A stretch of DNA of 64,000 nucleotides from Agrobacterium fabrum str. C58. Its GTDB lineage: Bacteria > Pseudomonadota > Alphaproteobacteria > Rhizobiales > Rhizobiaceae. The notes below the pieces were generated by a model, which searched no databases, was not told the DNA's origin, and worked only from the letters and a program-made list of their open reading frames with translations. Every line of letters begins with the position of its first letter. Position 1 is the stretch's first letter. The stretch spans positions 1,858,001 through 1,922,000 of the forward strand of contig NC_003062.2 in NCBI RefSeq assembly GCF_000092025.1, written 5' to 3'. Below, piece by piece: positions 1 to 8,493 of this stretch. The position numbers and the translations under genes are program-made.

Positions 1-1681
1 GATAGACGTAATCACGATCGGGATCATCCATCAGTTCCGGTGCGTAGAACAGTACGTATTCACGGCCGCGATCGTCGATGCGCGAGCGCTGCATCACATC
101 GCCGTAACGGTTGCGGATCGTCACCACCTGCGTGCCGTCGCGACGTTCCACGGTTTCGCGCACGCGACCGCCCGGCAAGCGCTCATAATAGGGCTCGCCA
201 CCATCGCGGATGAAGCGCTGATTGTCATCGCCACGCACCACGACACGGTCGCCGAATTGCAGGATGATCGGTGCATCCATATCCCGGTCGCGCGGGCGGC
301 CTTCGCGCGGCTGCCATTCGCGCACGCCATCCGGCCGCTCATATTGCGGACGACGGTCGATGCGCTCGCCCTGCTGGGAGGTGATCGCCTCCAGCTTGAC
401 GGGCGGCGGCGGAGCCTTGCCTTCGGCGGCACCGGCGCGCTGCGCCTCGGCGTCGGAGGTCGGGACCTTGACGTCACCGGCCTGCTCGCGCTCGCGACGA
501 CGTTCCTCGCGGGTCTGGCGGTTGCCGGAGCGTTCCACTTCCTTGTCGCTGTCGAGAACGGCAGCACCCTTGTCGACCGGCAGGATGACGGTGTCGGCGG
601 TCTTGGAAGGGTCCTTGGCGATTGCCTTGGCCTTATCAAGTTCTTCCTTCGTCGTCGGCGGCGCTTCCGTCTGCGGAACGGCGACCTGACTGGGCACGGC
701 TTCGCCAGCCGGAGCCTGTCCGGTTGTCGCACCGCTCGGCGGCGGCGTGGGGGCGCCGGGAAGCGGCGCTGCGGGTTCGGACTTCACCGGCGGCTGTTCG
801 GAAGGCTGCCGGCCGGGTGCAGGGTTGGGCTGTGCTTCGGGAGCCGGCGGACGCGCGGGCGTCGGTGCTTCGGTCGGAACCGGTGCTTCCTTTGCGGCGG
901 GCTCGGGAGCTGCCGGCTTTTTCTCCGGAACGGGTTTTTCAGCCGGTTCGGCTTTCTGTTCCGGGGCCTTTTCCTCTACCTGCGGCTTTTTCCCGGGTGC
1001 AGGTTCACGGGGCTTGGCGGGCTGCTCGGCATTTTCCGGACGCGCGGCGGGCTGCTGTTCGGCAGCGGGTTCCTTCGCAGGCTCCTTCTCCTTGCGGGGA
1101 CGCTCCGGGCGCTGCTCGCCTTCGCCGGCCGGCTGTTCCGCTTTTTGAGGCTTGCGCGGGCGTTCCTGCGGCTGCTGTTCGGCAGGAGCGGCTTCAGGCG
1201 CTGCTTCCCGCTGGCGTGCCGGGCGCTGTTCGCCCTCGCCCTGAGGCTCCTGTGCCCGTTCGGGTTTGCGCGGACGCTCTTGCGGCTGTTCGGCAGGTGC
1301 CGGCGCAGGTTCCGGGCGGGCCTCGCGCTGCTGCGGCTCCGGCGGCGCTTCGCGCTTGGGTTCAGGGCGAGGCTCGGCAGGAGCCGCCTCACGCTTGGGC
1401 TCCGGTTCGCGCTGCGGCTCAGGCGCGCGTTCCTCACGTTTCGGCTCGGCCTGCGGCTGTGCCTCTTCTGCCTGCTTGCGCTTCTTGCGCAGCTCTTCTT
1501 CGGGGCTTTCCTGTGCCGGTTCCGCCTGCGCCAGGATCACCTGGCCGGGAAGTGTCTGGGAGATCGGCGCCTGTGCGCGGGCTGCGCCGGCAAAGCCCGC
1601 GGCTGCTGGCTCAACCGCAATCGCGAGAGACATGAGCGGAAAAACCACCCCGGTCAGCAATGTGTTTTTCTTCTTCAGCAT
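1..1681 (-). CDS. OmpA-family protein with long Pro/Glu/Arg-rich region (3' end outside window)
   Basis: About 560 codons are visible and the C-terminus lies beyond base 1. I chose the ATG at 1679-1681 (MLKKKN...) because GAGGA sits 7 bases upstream; an in-frame ATG at 1705 has less support. A hydrophobic leader is followed by a long low-complexity region built on PEPKREA- and EPRPEP-like repeats, rich in Pro, Glu, Arg, Ala and Gln. Nearer the C-terminus is an ordered region with GGEPYYERLPGGRVRE- and RIDDRGREYVLFYAPE-like segments, a pattern I associate with rhizobial OmpA-family envelope proteins. The OmpA peptidoglycan-binding domain itself is not in view, so the family call is partly inference. 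Confidence 0.7.
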   Translation of the reverse strand, partial: MLKKKNTLLTGVVFPLMSLAIAVEPAAAGFAGAARAQAPISQTLPGQVILAQAEPAQESPEEELRKKRKQAEEAQPQAEPKREERAPEPQREPEPKREAAPAEPRPEPKREAPPEPQQREARPEPAPAPAEQPQERPRKPERAQEPQGEGEQRPARQREAAPEAAPAEQQPQERPRKPQKAEQPAGEGEQRPERPRKEKEPAKEPAAEQQPAARPENAEQPAKPREPAPGKKPQVEEKAPEQKAEPAEKPVPEKKPAAPEPAAKEAPVPTEAPTPARPPAPEAQPNPAPGRQPSEQPPVKSEPAAPLPGAPTPPPSGATTGQAPAGEAVPSQVAVPQTEAPPTTKEELDKAKAIAKDPSKTADTVILPVDKGAAVLDSDKEVERSGNRQTREERRREREQAGDVKVPTSDAEAQRAGAAEGKAPPPPVKLEAITSQQGERIDRRPQYERPDGVREWQPREGRPRDRDMDAPIILQFGDRVVVRGDDNQRFIRDGGEPYYERLPGGRVRETVERRDGTQVVTIRNRYGDVMQRSRIDDRGREYVLFYAPELMDDPDRDYVY

Positions 1682-1705
1682 CAGTGCTTCCTCATCTGCC
1701 GTCAT

Positions 1706-2026
1706 TTATGGGTCGCAAATTATGCGACATCGTGGGCCCGGCTTGGCACGCAGGCGCTGTTCAACGCCTTACACACGCTCCGGTTCCCATGATGACCAAA
1801 GCCTTCTGTACCGGAAATGAACAGATCAAGGCCTTTTCGTGGAAGCTCTGCGGCACAAACGCGACCCCTAATATTGCAGTTGCATTTTTTGACCAACCGG
1901 ATGAATAATCTGATCCGCGCTGAAGGCCACAGGCGGTATCCTCCGTTCTGCCGCGCCCAGCGCCCATGGCATCCGCACTGAAAATAACAACAGACTGCGG
2001 ATGAACGACCAACAGAGAGGATCGAA
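1706..2026. other. Divergent intergenic region
   Basis: This non-coding stretch separates the OmpA-family gene from the amino-acid binding-protein gene and must hold the 5' signals of both. The Shine-Dalgarno GAGAGG of the binding protein is at 2014-2019. I see no convincing operator, RNA gene or conserved repeat in it. Confidence 0.5.
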
Positions 2027-2800
2027 ATGCCTATTTCCACCCGTCTGCTCGCAGCCGTATCGATTGCCGCCATCTCGCTGTTGTCAGGCGCAGCCCTTGC
2101 GCAGGACAAGATCGTCATCGGCACCGAAGGCGCCTACCCGCCCTTCAACAATCTCGAAGCCGACGGCACGCTGACCGGCTTCGACATCGACATCGCCAAG
2201 GCGCTGTGCGAACAAATGAAGGCCGAATGCACCTTCGTCACCAATGACTGGGACGGCATCATTCCCGCCCTGCAGGCCAAGAAGTTCGACGCCATCATCG
2301 CGTCCATGTCGATCACGCCGGAACGCCTCCAGAAGGTCGATTTCTCCAAGAAATATTACAACACCCCGCCGGCAATCGCCGTGCCGAAGGATTCGCCGAT
2401 CAAGTCCATCGACGATCTCAAGGGCAAGTCGCTCGGCGCGCAGGGTTCCACCACACACTCCAACTATGCCGAAAAGCATTTCCCGGATGCCGACGTGAAG
2501 ATGTATCCGACCGCCGACGAATATAAGCTCGACATCGCCAATGGCCGCATCGACGCCGTCATCGACGATATCGTCGTGCTGTCGGAGTGGCTGAAGACCG
2601 ACGCCGGCAAGTGCTGCAAGATCCTGACGCCGCTCAAGGTCGATCCCGAGATCAACGGCAATGGCGCAGGCATTGCCGTGCGCAAGGGCGACACGGCGCT
2701 GGCCGACAAGTTCACGGCCGCAATCGCCGGTATCCGCGCCAGCGGCAAGTATCAGGAGATCAACAAAAAATACTTCGATTTCGACGTTTACGGCGATTAA
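2027..2800 (+). CDS. Polar amino-acid ABC transporter, periplasmic binding protein
   Basis: 257 aa. Residues 1-25 form a Sec signal peptide ending ALA-Q, followed by IVIGTEGAYPPFNN, the typical opening of family-3 solute-binding proteins (HisJ/ArgT/OccT/NocT type). GFDIDIAKALC and the downstream SMSITPERLQKVDFS segment match the bilobed amino-acid-binding fold. It should capture a basic or opine-like amino acid in the periplasm and deliver it to the two permeases downstream. The start has GAGAGG six to seven bases upstream. An intrinsic hairpin follows the stop codon and probably keeps the permeases at lower expression. The ligand cannot be assigned by reading. Confidence 0.9.
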   Translation: MPISTRLLAAVSIAAISLLSGAALAQDKIVIGTEGAYPPFNNLEADGTLTGFDIDIAKALCEQMKAECTFVTNDWDGIIPALQAKKFDAIIASMSITPERLQKVDFSKKYYNTPPAIAVPKDSPIKSIDDLKGKSLGAQGSTTHSNYAEKHFPDADVKMYPTADEYKLDIANGRIDAVIDDIVVLSEWLKTDAGKCCKILTPLKVDPEINGNGAGIAVRKGDTALADKFTAAIAGIRASGKYQEINKKYFDFDVYGD

Positions 2801-2825
2801 GCCGGTTCGATCTGTTGAAATCTCG

Positions 2826-2860
2826 TGGCGGAAGGCTTGCCCTTCCGCCATTTTTGTTTG
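2826..2860 (+). terminator. Hairpin attenuator between binding protein and permeases
   Basis: A perfect 10-bp stem (TGGCGGAAGG/CCTTCCGCCA, 2826-2835 with 2841-2850) and a 5-base loop are followed by TTTTTGTTT. It lies between the binding protein and the first permease gene, a common arrangement for making excess binding protein by partial termination or by protecting the mRNA 3' end. Confidence 0.8.
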
Positions 2861-2912
2861 AAAACGTCACTATAACAATCACGGCGGCTTAAGACCGCAG
2901 GGGAAAACTGGC

Positions 2913-3716
2913 ATGAGCGGAGCATTTTCCGCCATAGGTGCGTTCTGGACCTATGTCTCGACACTTCTCGATCCCTTCTGCGGACCGGTCGGTCTCTTCT
3001 CGCTTTTCGGAAACGGCACTCTGGTCGCCTGCGGCGATGCGGGCTGGGGCGATGAAATCGCCTTTGGCGTCAAGGTCACGATCTCGCTGGCGCTCGCCAC
3101 CCTGCCCGTCGGTCTGCTGATCGGCTTCCTCATCGCGCTTGCCGCGCAATCGGAGGAAAAGTCGCTGCGGCTGGCCGCCGGAATCTACACCACCATCTTC
3201 CGCGGCCTGCCGGAACTGCTGACGCTCTTCATCGTCTATTACGGCGTCCAGATGCTGCTGCAATCGGTGGCCGGTTATGTCGGTTTCAGCGGCCCCGTCG
3301 AAATCAATGCCTTCGTGGCCGGCATGCTGGCGCTTTCGGTGGTGTTTTCGTCCTATGCGTCGGAAGTGCTGCTGTCCGCCTTCAAGGCCATACCGAAGGG
3401 GCAATATGAGGCGGGTGACGCGCTTGGTCTTTCCCGCAGCCGCACCATGGTGCTCATCATCATTCCGCAGCTTGTGCGGATCGCCCTGCCCGGCATGACC
3501 AATCTCTGGGTGATCCTCCTGAAGGACACTTCTTACGTCTCGATCATCGGCCTTGCAGATATCATCCGCCAGACCGGCATTGCCGCCCGCGTCAGCAAGG
3601 AAGCCTTCTTCTTCTACGGCATCGCCTGCCTGCTTTATCTCATTCTCGCGCTCATCTCGTCGGTCGGCATCGGTTTCATCGACCGCTGGTCTCGCAAATC
3701 GGAGGCCAGACGATGA
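2913..3716 (+). CDS. Amino-acid ABC transporter permease (HisQ/HisM family)
   Basis: 267 aa inner-membrane protein with about five hydrophobic segments. It carries the polar amino-acid permease signature IFRGLPELLTLFIVYYG and the EAA-type loop QYEAGDALGLSRSRTM..IIIPQLVRIALPG that docks on the ATPase. Its gene overlaps the next permease by 4 bp (ATGA), so the two are translationally coupled and probably form a heterodimeric channel. AGGGG lies about nine bases before the ATG. No ATP-binding subunit follows. Confidence 0.92.
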   Translation: MSGAFSAIGAFWTYVSTLLDPFCGPVGLFSLFGNGTLVACGDAGWGDEIAFGVKVTISLALATLPVGLLIGFLIALAAQSEEKSLRLAAGIYTTIFRGLPELLTLFIVYYGVQMLLQSVAGYVGFSGPVEINAFVAGMLALSVVFSSYASEVLLSAFKAIPKGQYEAGDALGLSRSRTMVLIIIPQLVRIALPGMTNLWVILLKDTSYVSIIGLADIIRQTGIAARVSKEAFFFYGIACLLYLILALISSVGIGFIDRWSRKSEARR

Positions 3717-4543
3717 GCCATATCCAGGAACTCATTCCGCCGCGGCCCGCCCCCGTTGTCGCCGACAAGCCGCTCAATCTTTCCCGCGTCGTCGGCATTG
3801 CCGTCATCACGCTTTGGCTGCTGCTCGCCGCCGGGCTGATCTTCGCCATGATCGAAGGCTGGGACTGGGATAAATTCCAACGTTATGGCCCTCGTTACAT
3901 CGATGGCCTCATCACCACCATCACGCTGGTCGGCAGCTCGATCATTCTCGGCGCAATCCTGTCCGTGCCGATCGCCTTTGCCCGCATGTCGGAAAACCGC
4001 ATCATCGGCGCGTTCGCTTATGCCTATGTCTATGTGTTCCGCAGCACGCCGTTGCTCGCACAGCTCTTCCTGATCTATTACGGCCTTGGCAGCTTCCGCC
4101 CGGCGCTGGAAGCCGTCGATCTGTGGTGGTTCTTCCGCGAAGCCTGGTATTGCGGCCTCCTGTCGCTAACGCTCAACACCGCCGCCTATCAGGCCGAGAT
4201 CCTGCGCGGCGCCATCCGGAGCGTGCCGCGCGGCCAGCATGAGGGGGCCGCCTCCCTCGGCATTTCGAAATTCATTACCTTCCGCAAGGTCATCCTGCCG
4301 CAGGCGCTGATCGTCGCATTGCGCCCCTATGGCAACGAGATCATCCTGATGATCAAGGGCTCGGCAGTCGTTTCCATCGTCACGGTCTTCGACCTGATGG
4401 GACAGACCCGTTACGCCTTTTCCCGCACCTTCGATTATCAGGCCTATCTCTGGGCCGCGATCTTCTACCTGACGATCGTCGAAACGCTGCGGCATATCTG
4501 GGCGTGGCTGGAAGCCCGCCTGACGCGACACCTCAAGCGCTGA
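3713..4543 (+). CDS. Amino-acid ABC transporter permease (HisM/HisQ family), second subunit
   Basis: 276 aa. A cytoplasmic N-terminal extension with a Pro-rich start (IPPRPAPVV) precedes a first membrane helix at about residues 25-47. The core has YVYVFRSTPLLAQLFLIYYG and the ATPase-docking loop QHEGAASLGISKFITFRKVILPQAL. It pairs with the preceding permease. A strong hairpin just after the stop closes the unit, so the ATPase must be encoded elsewhere or the system borrows one. Confidence 0.92.
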   Translation: MSHIQELIPPRPAPVVADKPLNLSRVVGIAVITLWLLLAAGLIFAMIEGWDWDKFQRYGPRYIDGLITTITLVGSSIILGAILSVPIAFARMSENRIIGAFAYAYVYVFRSTPLLAQLFLIYYGLGSFRPALEAVDLWWFFREAWYCGLLSLTLNTAAYQAEILRGAIRSVPRGQHEGAASLGISKFITFRKVILPQALIVALRPYGNEIILMIKGSAVVSIVTVFDLMGQTRYAFSRTFDYQAYLWAAIFYLTIVETLRHIWAWLEARLTRHLKR

Positions 4544-4551
4544 ACGGCAAC

Positions 4552-4588
4552 GTTGGCAGCACTCATCAACGGAGGCTGCCAACATTTT
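4552..4588 (+). terminator. Terminator of the amino-acid ABC operon
   Basis: A perfect 9-bp inverted repeat (GTTGGCAGC at 4552-4560, GCTGCCAAC at 4575-4583) is followed by ATTTTG. It begins 8 bases after the permease stop. Its position also argues against starting the next gene upstream of about 4590. Confidence 0.65.
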
Positions 4589-4711
4589 GAAAAATATAAC
4601 AAATTTGTGACGGTCGGTGCCCTTGGCAAGCTTGGATTAACCCTGTCGTGTTCCCATGTCAGATACAGCGGCAATGCTGTGATCGCAATCATGGATACGG
4701 GAACCGCCGTC

Positions 4712-4978
4712 ATGAACAAGGAAATGGAAATGATGCTGAGAGGCTACGGCCTCACCACCGCGCAAATATTCTATCGCATGCCGGACCATCCACTGGTTCT
4801 CCAGACCTATGTCTGGCAGGACTATGATCTCGCCCCGGACTTCCCCGAAATGCATGGTTTCCTCAAATTCTGGCAGGAAAAGCTCGACGGTCCCCTGCAT
4901 TCCGTCCGCTACGTGCACCGACAGGTGATCTCCGCGCAGGAATGGCGCGCGCTGAAGGGAGAGTTCATCCTCCACTGA
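4712..4978 (+). CDS. usg: Usg-family protein
   Basis: 88 aa from the chosen ATG at 4712 (MNKEMEMMLRGYGL). In-frame ATGs also exist at 4691 and farther upstream, but those upstream run into the operon terminator and lack family similarity. The segments LRGYGLTTAQIFYRMPDHP and LQTYVWQDYDLAPDFP are the hallmark of the small alphaproteobacterial Usg family, first noted beside the trp genes in Caulobacter. Its biochemical role is unknown. No tryptophan gene lies nearby here. Neither candidate start has a strong Shine-Dalgarno. Confidence 0.75.
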   Translation: MNKEMEMMLRGYGLTTAQIFYRMPDHPLVLQTYVWQDYDLAPDFPEMHGFLKFWQEKLDGPLHSVRYVHRQVISAQEWRALKGEFILH

Positions 4979-5062
4979 TGCGTCTCGCCACATAAACATT
5001 GCGCCCGCCACCGTTGCGGCTTACAGCAAACGTCAACTGATGACGCTGACGGATACCGCACG

Positions 5063-5887
5063 ATGACGAAAAACCAGAAGATTGACGAAGAGGCGCTTGC
5101 CGAGGCCTATAACCGTGCGCTGGCGCTCGAAAAGGCCGGAGATGTGGATGCAGCGGTGAAGGCCTATGAGGAAGTTCTCGCCATCGATCCTGACGATCAC
5201 GGCGGCGCGGCCGTGCGCATTGCCGCCATGGGGCGTGGCGAACAGCCGTCGAAAGCGCCCGACGCTTACGTCGAAACCCTGTTCGACCAACATGCTGAAG
5301 CCTTCGAGGATATTCTTGTCGAGCAGCTGGGTTACGCCGTGCCGATGATGGTGCGCCAGCGGCTGCAGACACTGAACCTTGGTCCTTTCAAGCGCCTGCT
5401 CGATCTCGGCTGCGGCACCGGCCTCACCGGTGAGGCGCTTCGCGATATGGCCGACGATATCACCGGCATCGACATTTCCGAAAACATGGTCGAGATCGCC
5501 CATGAGAAGGACCTCTACGAGACGCTCTACGTCGCCGAAGCCGAGGATTTTCTCGAGGACAATGACGACGAGCCCTTTGACATCATCACCGCCACCGATG
5601 TGCTGCCCTATCTCGGCGCGCTGGAACCGCTGTTTTTCGGCGCCGCCGAAAACCTCAATGCCGGCGGCCTGCTGATCTTCTCCTCGGAAACCCTGCCCGC
5701 AGACATCATGGCCGGACGCCCCTATATGGTCGGCCCGCACCAGCGTTTCGCCCATGCCGAAACCTACGTGCGGGACCGGCTGGCCGCCACCGGTTTCGAG
5801 GTCGTCGAAGTCACCGACATCAACGTGCGCATGCAGGACGGCAATCCAACGCCCGGCCATCTGGTGATTGCGAAGCTCAAGGGCTGA
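5063..5887 (+). CDS. TPR-containing class I SAM-dependent methyltransferase
   Basis: 274 aa. Residues about 8-45 form one or two TPR-like helical repeats (EAYNRALALEKAGDVDAAVKAYEEVL). The methyltransferase core follows, with motif I LLDLGCGTGLTGEALR binding S-adenosylmethionine, the acidic motif II DITGIDISENMVEIA, and the post-motif region FDIITATDVLPYLGAL. The substrate is unknown; the TPR suggests a protein partner. It stands alone, and a perfect palindrome separates it from the convergent gene downstream. Confidence 0.85.
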   Translation: MTKNQKIDEEALAEAYNRALALEKAGDVDAAVKAYEEVLAIDPDDHGGAAVRIAAMGRGEQPSKAPDAYVETLFDQHAEAFEDILVEQLGYAVPMMVRQRLQTLNLGPFKRLLDLGCGTGLTGEALRDMADDITGIDISENMVEIAHEKDLYETLYVAEAEDFLEDNDDEPFDIITATDVLPYLGALEPLFFGAAENLNAGGLLIFSSETLPADIMAGRPYMVGPHQRFAHAETYVRDRLAATGFEVVEVTDINVRMQDGNPTPGHLVIAKLKG

Positions 5888-5899
5888 GGCAACTGCGTC

Positions 5900-5926
5900 T
5901 TTCTTCTCCCCGCCGGGGAGAAGAAA
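5900..5926. terminator. Perfect palindrome between convergent genes
   Basis: TTTCTTCTCCCC (5900-5911) pairs perfectly with GGGGAGAAGAAA (5915-5926) around a GCC loop. There is no U-run on either side, so it is either a bidirectional mRNA-end hairpin or a copy of a short rhizobial intergenic palindrome. Confidence 0.5.
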
Positions 5927-6026
5927 CAAGCGGCATCCAATCGCCTCACATTTAACACCAACGGCCCGAATCAACCTCTCAACAACATCCGCCAGCCAGC
6001 TGAAGAGATTCAGATTTCCGGCACCA

Positions 6027-6992
6027 TCAGCTGGCCTTCGGCCGCCAGACGATATCCGTCACCTTGAGTTTCTTCGGCACGATCTTCAGATCGTAGAATT
6101 CGTCGGCCAGCGCCTGCTGGTAAGCGATGGCTTCATCCGGAACCAGCGACACCCGCCCGAGATCGGCGCCCGGCCGTGTCAGCGAAACCTTGGTGACGTC
6201 CTCCGGAACACCGGTGATCGCCGCCAGAGACTTTGCGGTCGCATCGATATTGGCCTGCGCCTTGGCGCCAACATTTGCGAGTTCCTTCAGGATCAGCGGC
6301 ACGAGATCGGGATTGGCCTCGACGAAATCGCCATTGGCGAGAAAATAGCTCCAGGGATCGACGATGCCCTCGGCGGTGGAAAGAACCCGCGTCGTCGGCT
6401 CTTTTTCCGCCACGGCAAAATAGGGATCCCAGATCGACCAGGCATCAATGCTGCCGCTGCGGAAGGCGGCGGCGGCATCCGGAGGCGCAAGATCAACCGG
6501 CGTGATGTCGCTCAACGTCAACCCCGCCTTTCGCAGCGCCTTGACGGTGACATTATGGGCGCTGGAGCCGCGCTTGAACGCGACCTTCTTGCCTTTCAGG
6601 TCTTCCAGCGTCTTCAGCGGCGAGTCCTTCTGCACGAGGATGGCCGATCCGCCGGCCGCTGCCTTGTAGGTGCCGACGTAGCGCAGATTGCCACCGGCGG
6701 CCTGCGCGAAAAGCGGTGGCACATCGCCGGTCGGCCCGATATCCAGCGCACCTGCGCCCAGCGCTTCGAGAAGAGGTGGCCCCGAGGAAAACTCCGACCA
6801 TTTGACCTCGATGCCGCGATCCTTCAACAGCGCTTCCAGCGCCCCCTGGCTTTTTGCCAGCGCGATCACGCCATTCTTCTGCCAGCCGATCCGCAATGTG
6901 GTCGTTGCAGCCCCAGCCCGGCGGATATGCGGCAGGAACACCGCCCCCGTCGAACCTGCAAGCAGTCCCAATGTCCCGCGTCGTGTGATCAT
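6027..6992 (-). CDS. Aliphatic-sulfonate-type ABC substrate-binding protein (SsuA/TauA family)
   Basis: 321 aa from the ATG at 6990-6992, which has GAGGG 8 bases upstream. The N-terminus ITRRGTLGLLAG resembles a twin-arginine signal. The mature protein has LRIGWQKNGVIALAKSQG, GPPLLEALGAGALDIGPTGD and VDLAPPDAAAAFRSGSIDAW, the SsuA/TauA pattern. It should bind sulfonates or related organosulfur compounds in the periplasm. No permease or ATPase gene is adjacent, so it is either an orphan or works with a distant transporter. Confidence 0.88.
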   Translation of the reverse strand: MITRRGTLGLLAGSTGAVFLPHIRRAGAATTTLRIGWQKNGVIALAKSQGALEALLKDRGIEVKWSEFSSGPPLLEALGAGALDIGPTGDVPPLFAQAAGGNLRYVGTYKAAAGGSAILVQKDSPLKTLEDLKGKKVAFKRGSSAHNVTVKALRKAGLTLSDITPVDLAPPDAAAAFRSGSIDAWSIWDPYFAVAEKEPTTRVLSTAEGIVDPWSYFLANGDFVEANPDLVPLILKELANVGAKAQANIDATAKSLAAITGVPEDVTKVSLTRPGADLGRVSLVPDEAIAYQQALADEFYDLKIVPKKLKVTDIVWRPKAS

Positions 6993-7217
6993 ATCGATAT
7001 CCCTCGCTGTTGCCATCATCAGATATTTAAAGCGTAGATATTCGAGAGATTTTATCAAATTCCCATGTTGCGCGGAGACGGCGCAGAGAGAATTGAATGT
7101 GCGAATTTGCCTGATAGGGCGGAATAAGATTGTCGTGCCTTGGCCGTGTATACCGGATTGACCTTCCGGCAGAGTCATCCCCTAACGGGCTAGATCGATG
7201 GGGAGAGGCAATCCCAC

Positions 7218-7253
7218 AAATAAAAATGCCCTCCCCGGCGGCGGGAAAGGGCA
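7218..7253 (-). terminator. Intrinsic terminator of the Lrp/AsnC gene
   Basis: On the minus strand TGCCCT...AGGGCA forms the outer stem of a GC-rich hairpin (7227-7253), followed by TTTTTATTT. It lies 28 bases past the regulator stop codon. Confidence 0.75.
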
Positions 7254-7280
7254 TCGTTCAAAGACAGGATGGACGGCGGA

Positions 7281-7769
7281 TCACTCTTCGCCGGATTTGG
7301 GATTATCCAGCAGCATATAATCGAGCGGCAGTTCCGTCGTATATTTGATCTGTTCCATCGCGAAGGCGGAGGATACGTCGCGAATTTCGATCTTGGCGAT
7401 CATCCGCTTGTAGAAGGCGTCATAGGCCGCGATATCAGGCACGACGACGCGCAGCAGATAATCGACATCACCGCTCATGCGGTAGAATTCGACAACTTCC
7501 GGGAACTCGGAAACCACCTCGGAGAAACGCTTCAGCCATTCAATGGAATGGGAGGCGGTGCGGATGGAAACGAAAACCGTGACCTTGGTGTTGACCTTGA
7601 CCGGATCGAGCAACGCCACACGCCGGCGGATAACGCCGTCTTCCTCCATCTTCTGGATACGCCGCCAACAGGGCGTCGTGGAAAGGCCGACCTTTTTCGC
7701 CAGATCGGCAACAGCCAGCGTGGAATCCTCTTGCAGAATGCGCAAAATCTTACGGTCTAGGCGATCCAA
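7281..7769 (-). CDS. Lrp/AsnC-family transcriptional regulator
   Basis: 162 aa. The N-terminal winged HTH (residues 1-60: LDRKILRILQEDSTLAVADLAKKVGLSTTPCWRRI) is followed by a RAM/ligand-sensing domain with MSGDVDYLLRVVVPDIAAYDAFY. Proteins of this family bind amino acids as octamers and regulate amino-acid metabolism. The gene is monocistronic with its own terminator. It could control the orphan binding-protein gene next to it, but nothing in the sequence proves that. Confidence 0.93.
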   Translation of the reverse strand: MDRLDRKILRILQEDSTLAVADLAKKVGLSTTPCWRRIQKMEEDGVIRRRVALLDPVKVNTKVTVFVSIRTASHSIEWLKRFSEVVSEFPEVVEFYRMSGDVDYLLRVVVPDIAAYDAFYKRMIAKIEIRDVSSAFAMEQIKYTTELPLDYMLLDNPKSGEE

Positions 7770-7839
7770 TGCGTCTACCCTCCTGAATTAATTTCCTTTC
7801 AATACACTAATTTTCGCAGAAAAACAGAAAATTGTTTCA

Positions 7840-8493
7840 CTAAATCCGCATTTCCACATGTTGTCGCAGAACCGGAAGCAGCTCCTCCGTGAACCACGGG
7901 TTCTTTTTCAGCCACCCCGTGTTGCGCCAGCTTGGATGCGGCAGGGGCAAAATGCCGGGGCCGGAATTGGCATGGAGGTAGCTGCGCCAGTTCTCTACCG
8001 TTTCGGTCATGGTTTTGTGGCGCCTCTCACCGAGGTGAAAAGCCTGCGCATATTGACCGACCGCGAGGATCAGCTCCACCTGCGGCATCGCCGCCATCAC
8101 CCGCTCACGCCATAAAGGCGCGCATTCCCGCCGTGGCGGCAGATCGCTGCCCTTGTCGTCATAACCGGGAAAACAGAACCCCATGGGTACGATGGCGAAA
8201 CGCTCAGGGTCGTAAAACGTCTCCCGGTCGACATCGAGCCATTGCCGCAGCCTTTCGCCCGAGGCATCGTTGAAGGGGATGCCGGTTTCATGCACACGCA
8301 GCCCCGGTGCCTGCCCGGCGATCAGAATCCTAGCCTTGGTCGAGATCACAACCACCGGCCGCGGTTCATGCGGCAGGCGATCGGTCACTCCCTTCAGCGG
8401 CGCATCACGGCAGAGACGACAGCGGGCGATCTCGCCGCGCAGGCAATCCAGCCCGTCATCCCGCAACCACGGGGATCGCTCCGCCTCAGCCAT
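7840..8493 (-). CDS. Uracil-DNA glycosylase family protein
   Basis: 217 aa. The UDG-superfamily motif I appears as IAGQAPGLRVHETGIPFND, and motif II as LPHPSWRNTGWLKKNPWF near the C-terminus. A CRLC pair near residue 26 is the only cysteine cluster in that region, so the complete 4Fe-4S ligand set of family-4 enzymes is not obvious. The predicted role is removal of uracil or a related damaged base. The gene overlaps the end of the upstream nuclease gene by 8 bp, which suggests cotranscription. Confidence 0.85.
   Translation of the reverse strand: MAEAERSPWLRDDGLDCLRGEIARCRLCRDAPLKGVTDRLPHEPRPVVVISTKARILIAGQAPGLRVHETGIPFNDASGERLRQWLDVDRETFYDPERFAIVPMGFCFPGYDDKGSDLPPRRECAPLWRERVMAAMPQVELILAVGQYAQAFHLGERRHKTMTETVENWRSYLHANSGPGILPLPHPSWRNTGWLKKNPWFTEELLPVLRQHVEMRI

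Noticed and set aside
257-1792. 511-codon plus-strand reading frame
   Set aside because: It is antisense to the Pro/Glu-rich OmpA-family gene; its Gly/Arg/Leu/Phe-rich text is what the complement of that repeat region gives, and there is no domain or Shine-Dalgarno.
4553-4711. Upstream start for the Usg gene
   Set aside because: The extra 53 residues would be translated from the terminator hairpin of the preceding operon and do not match the family.
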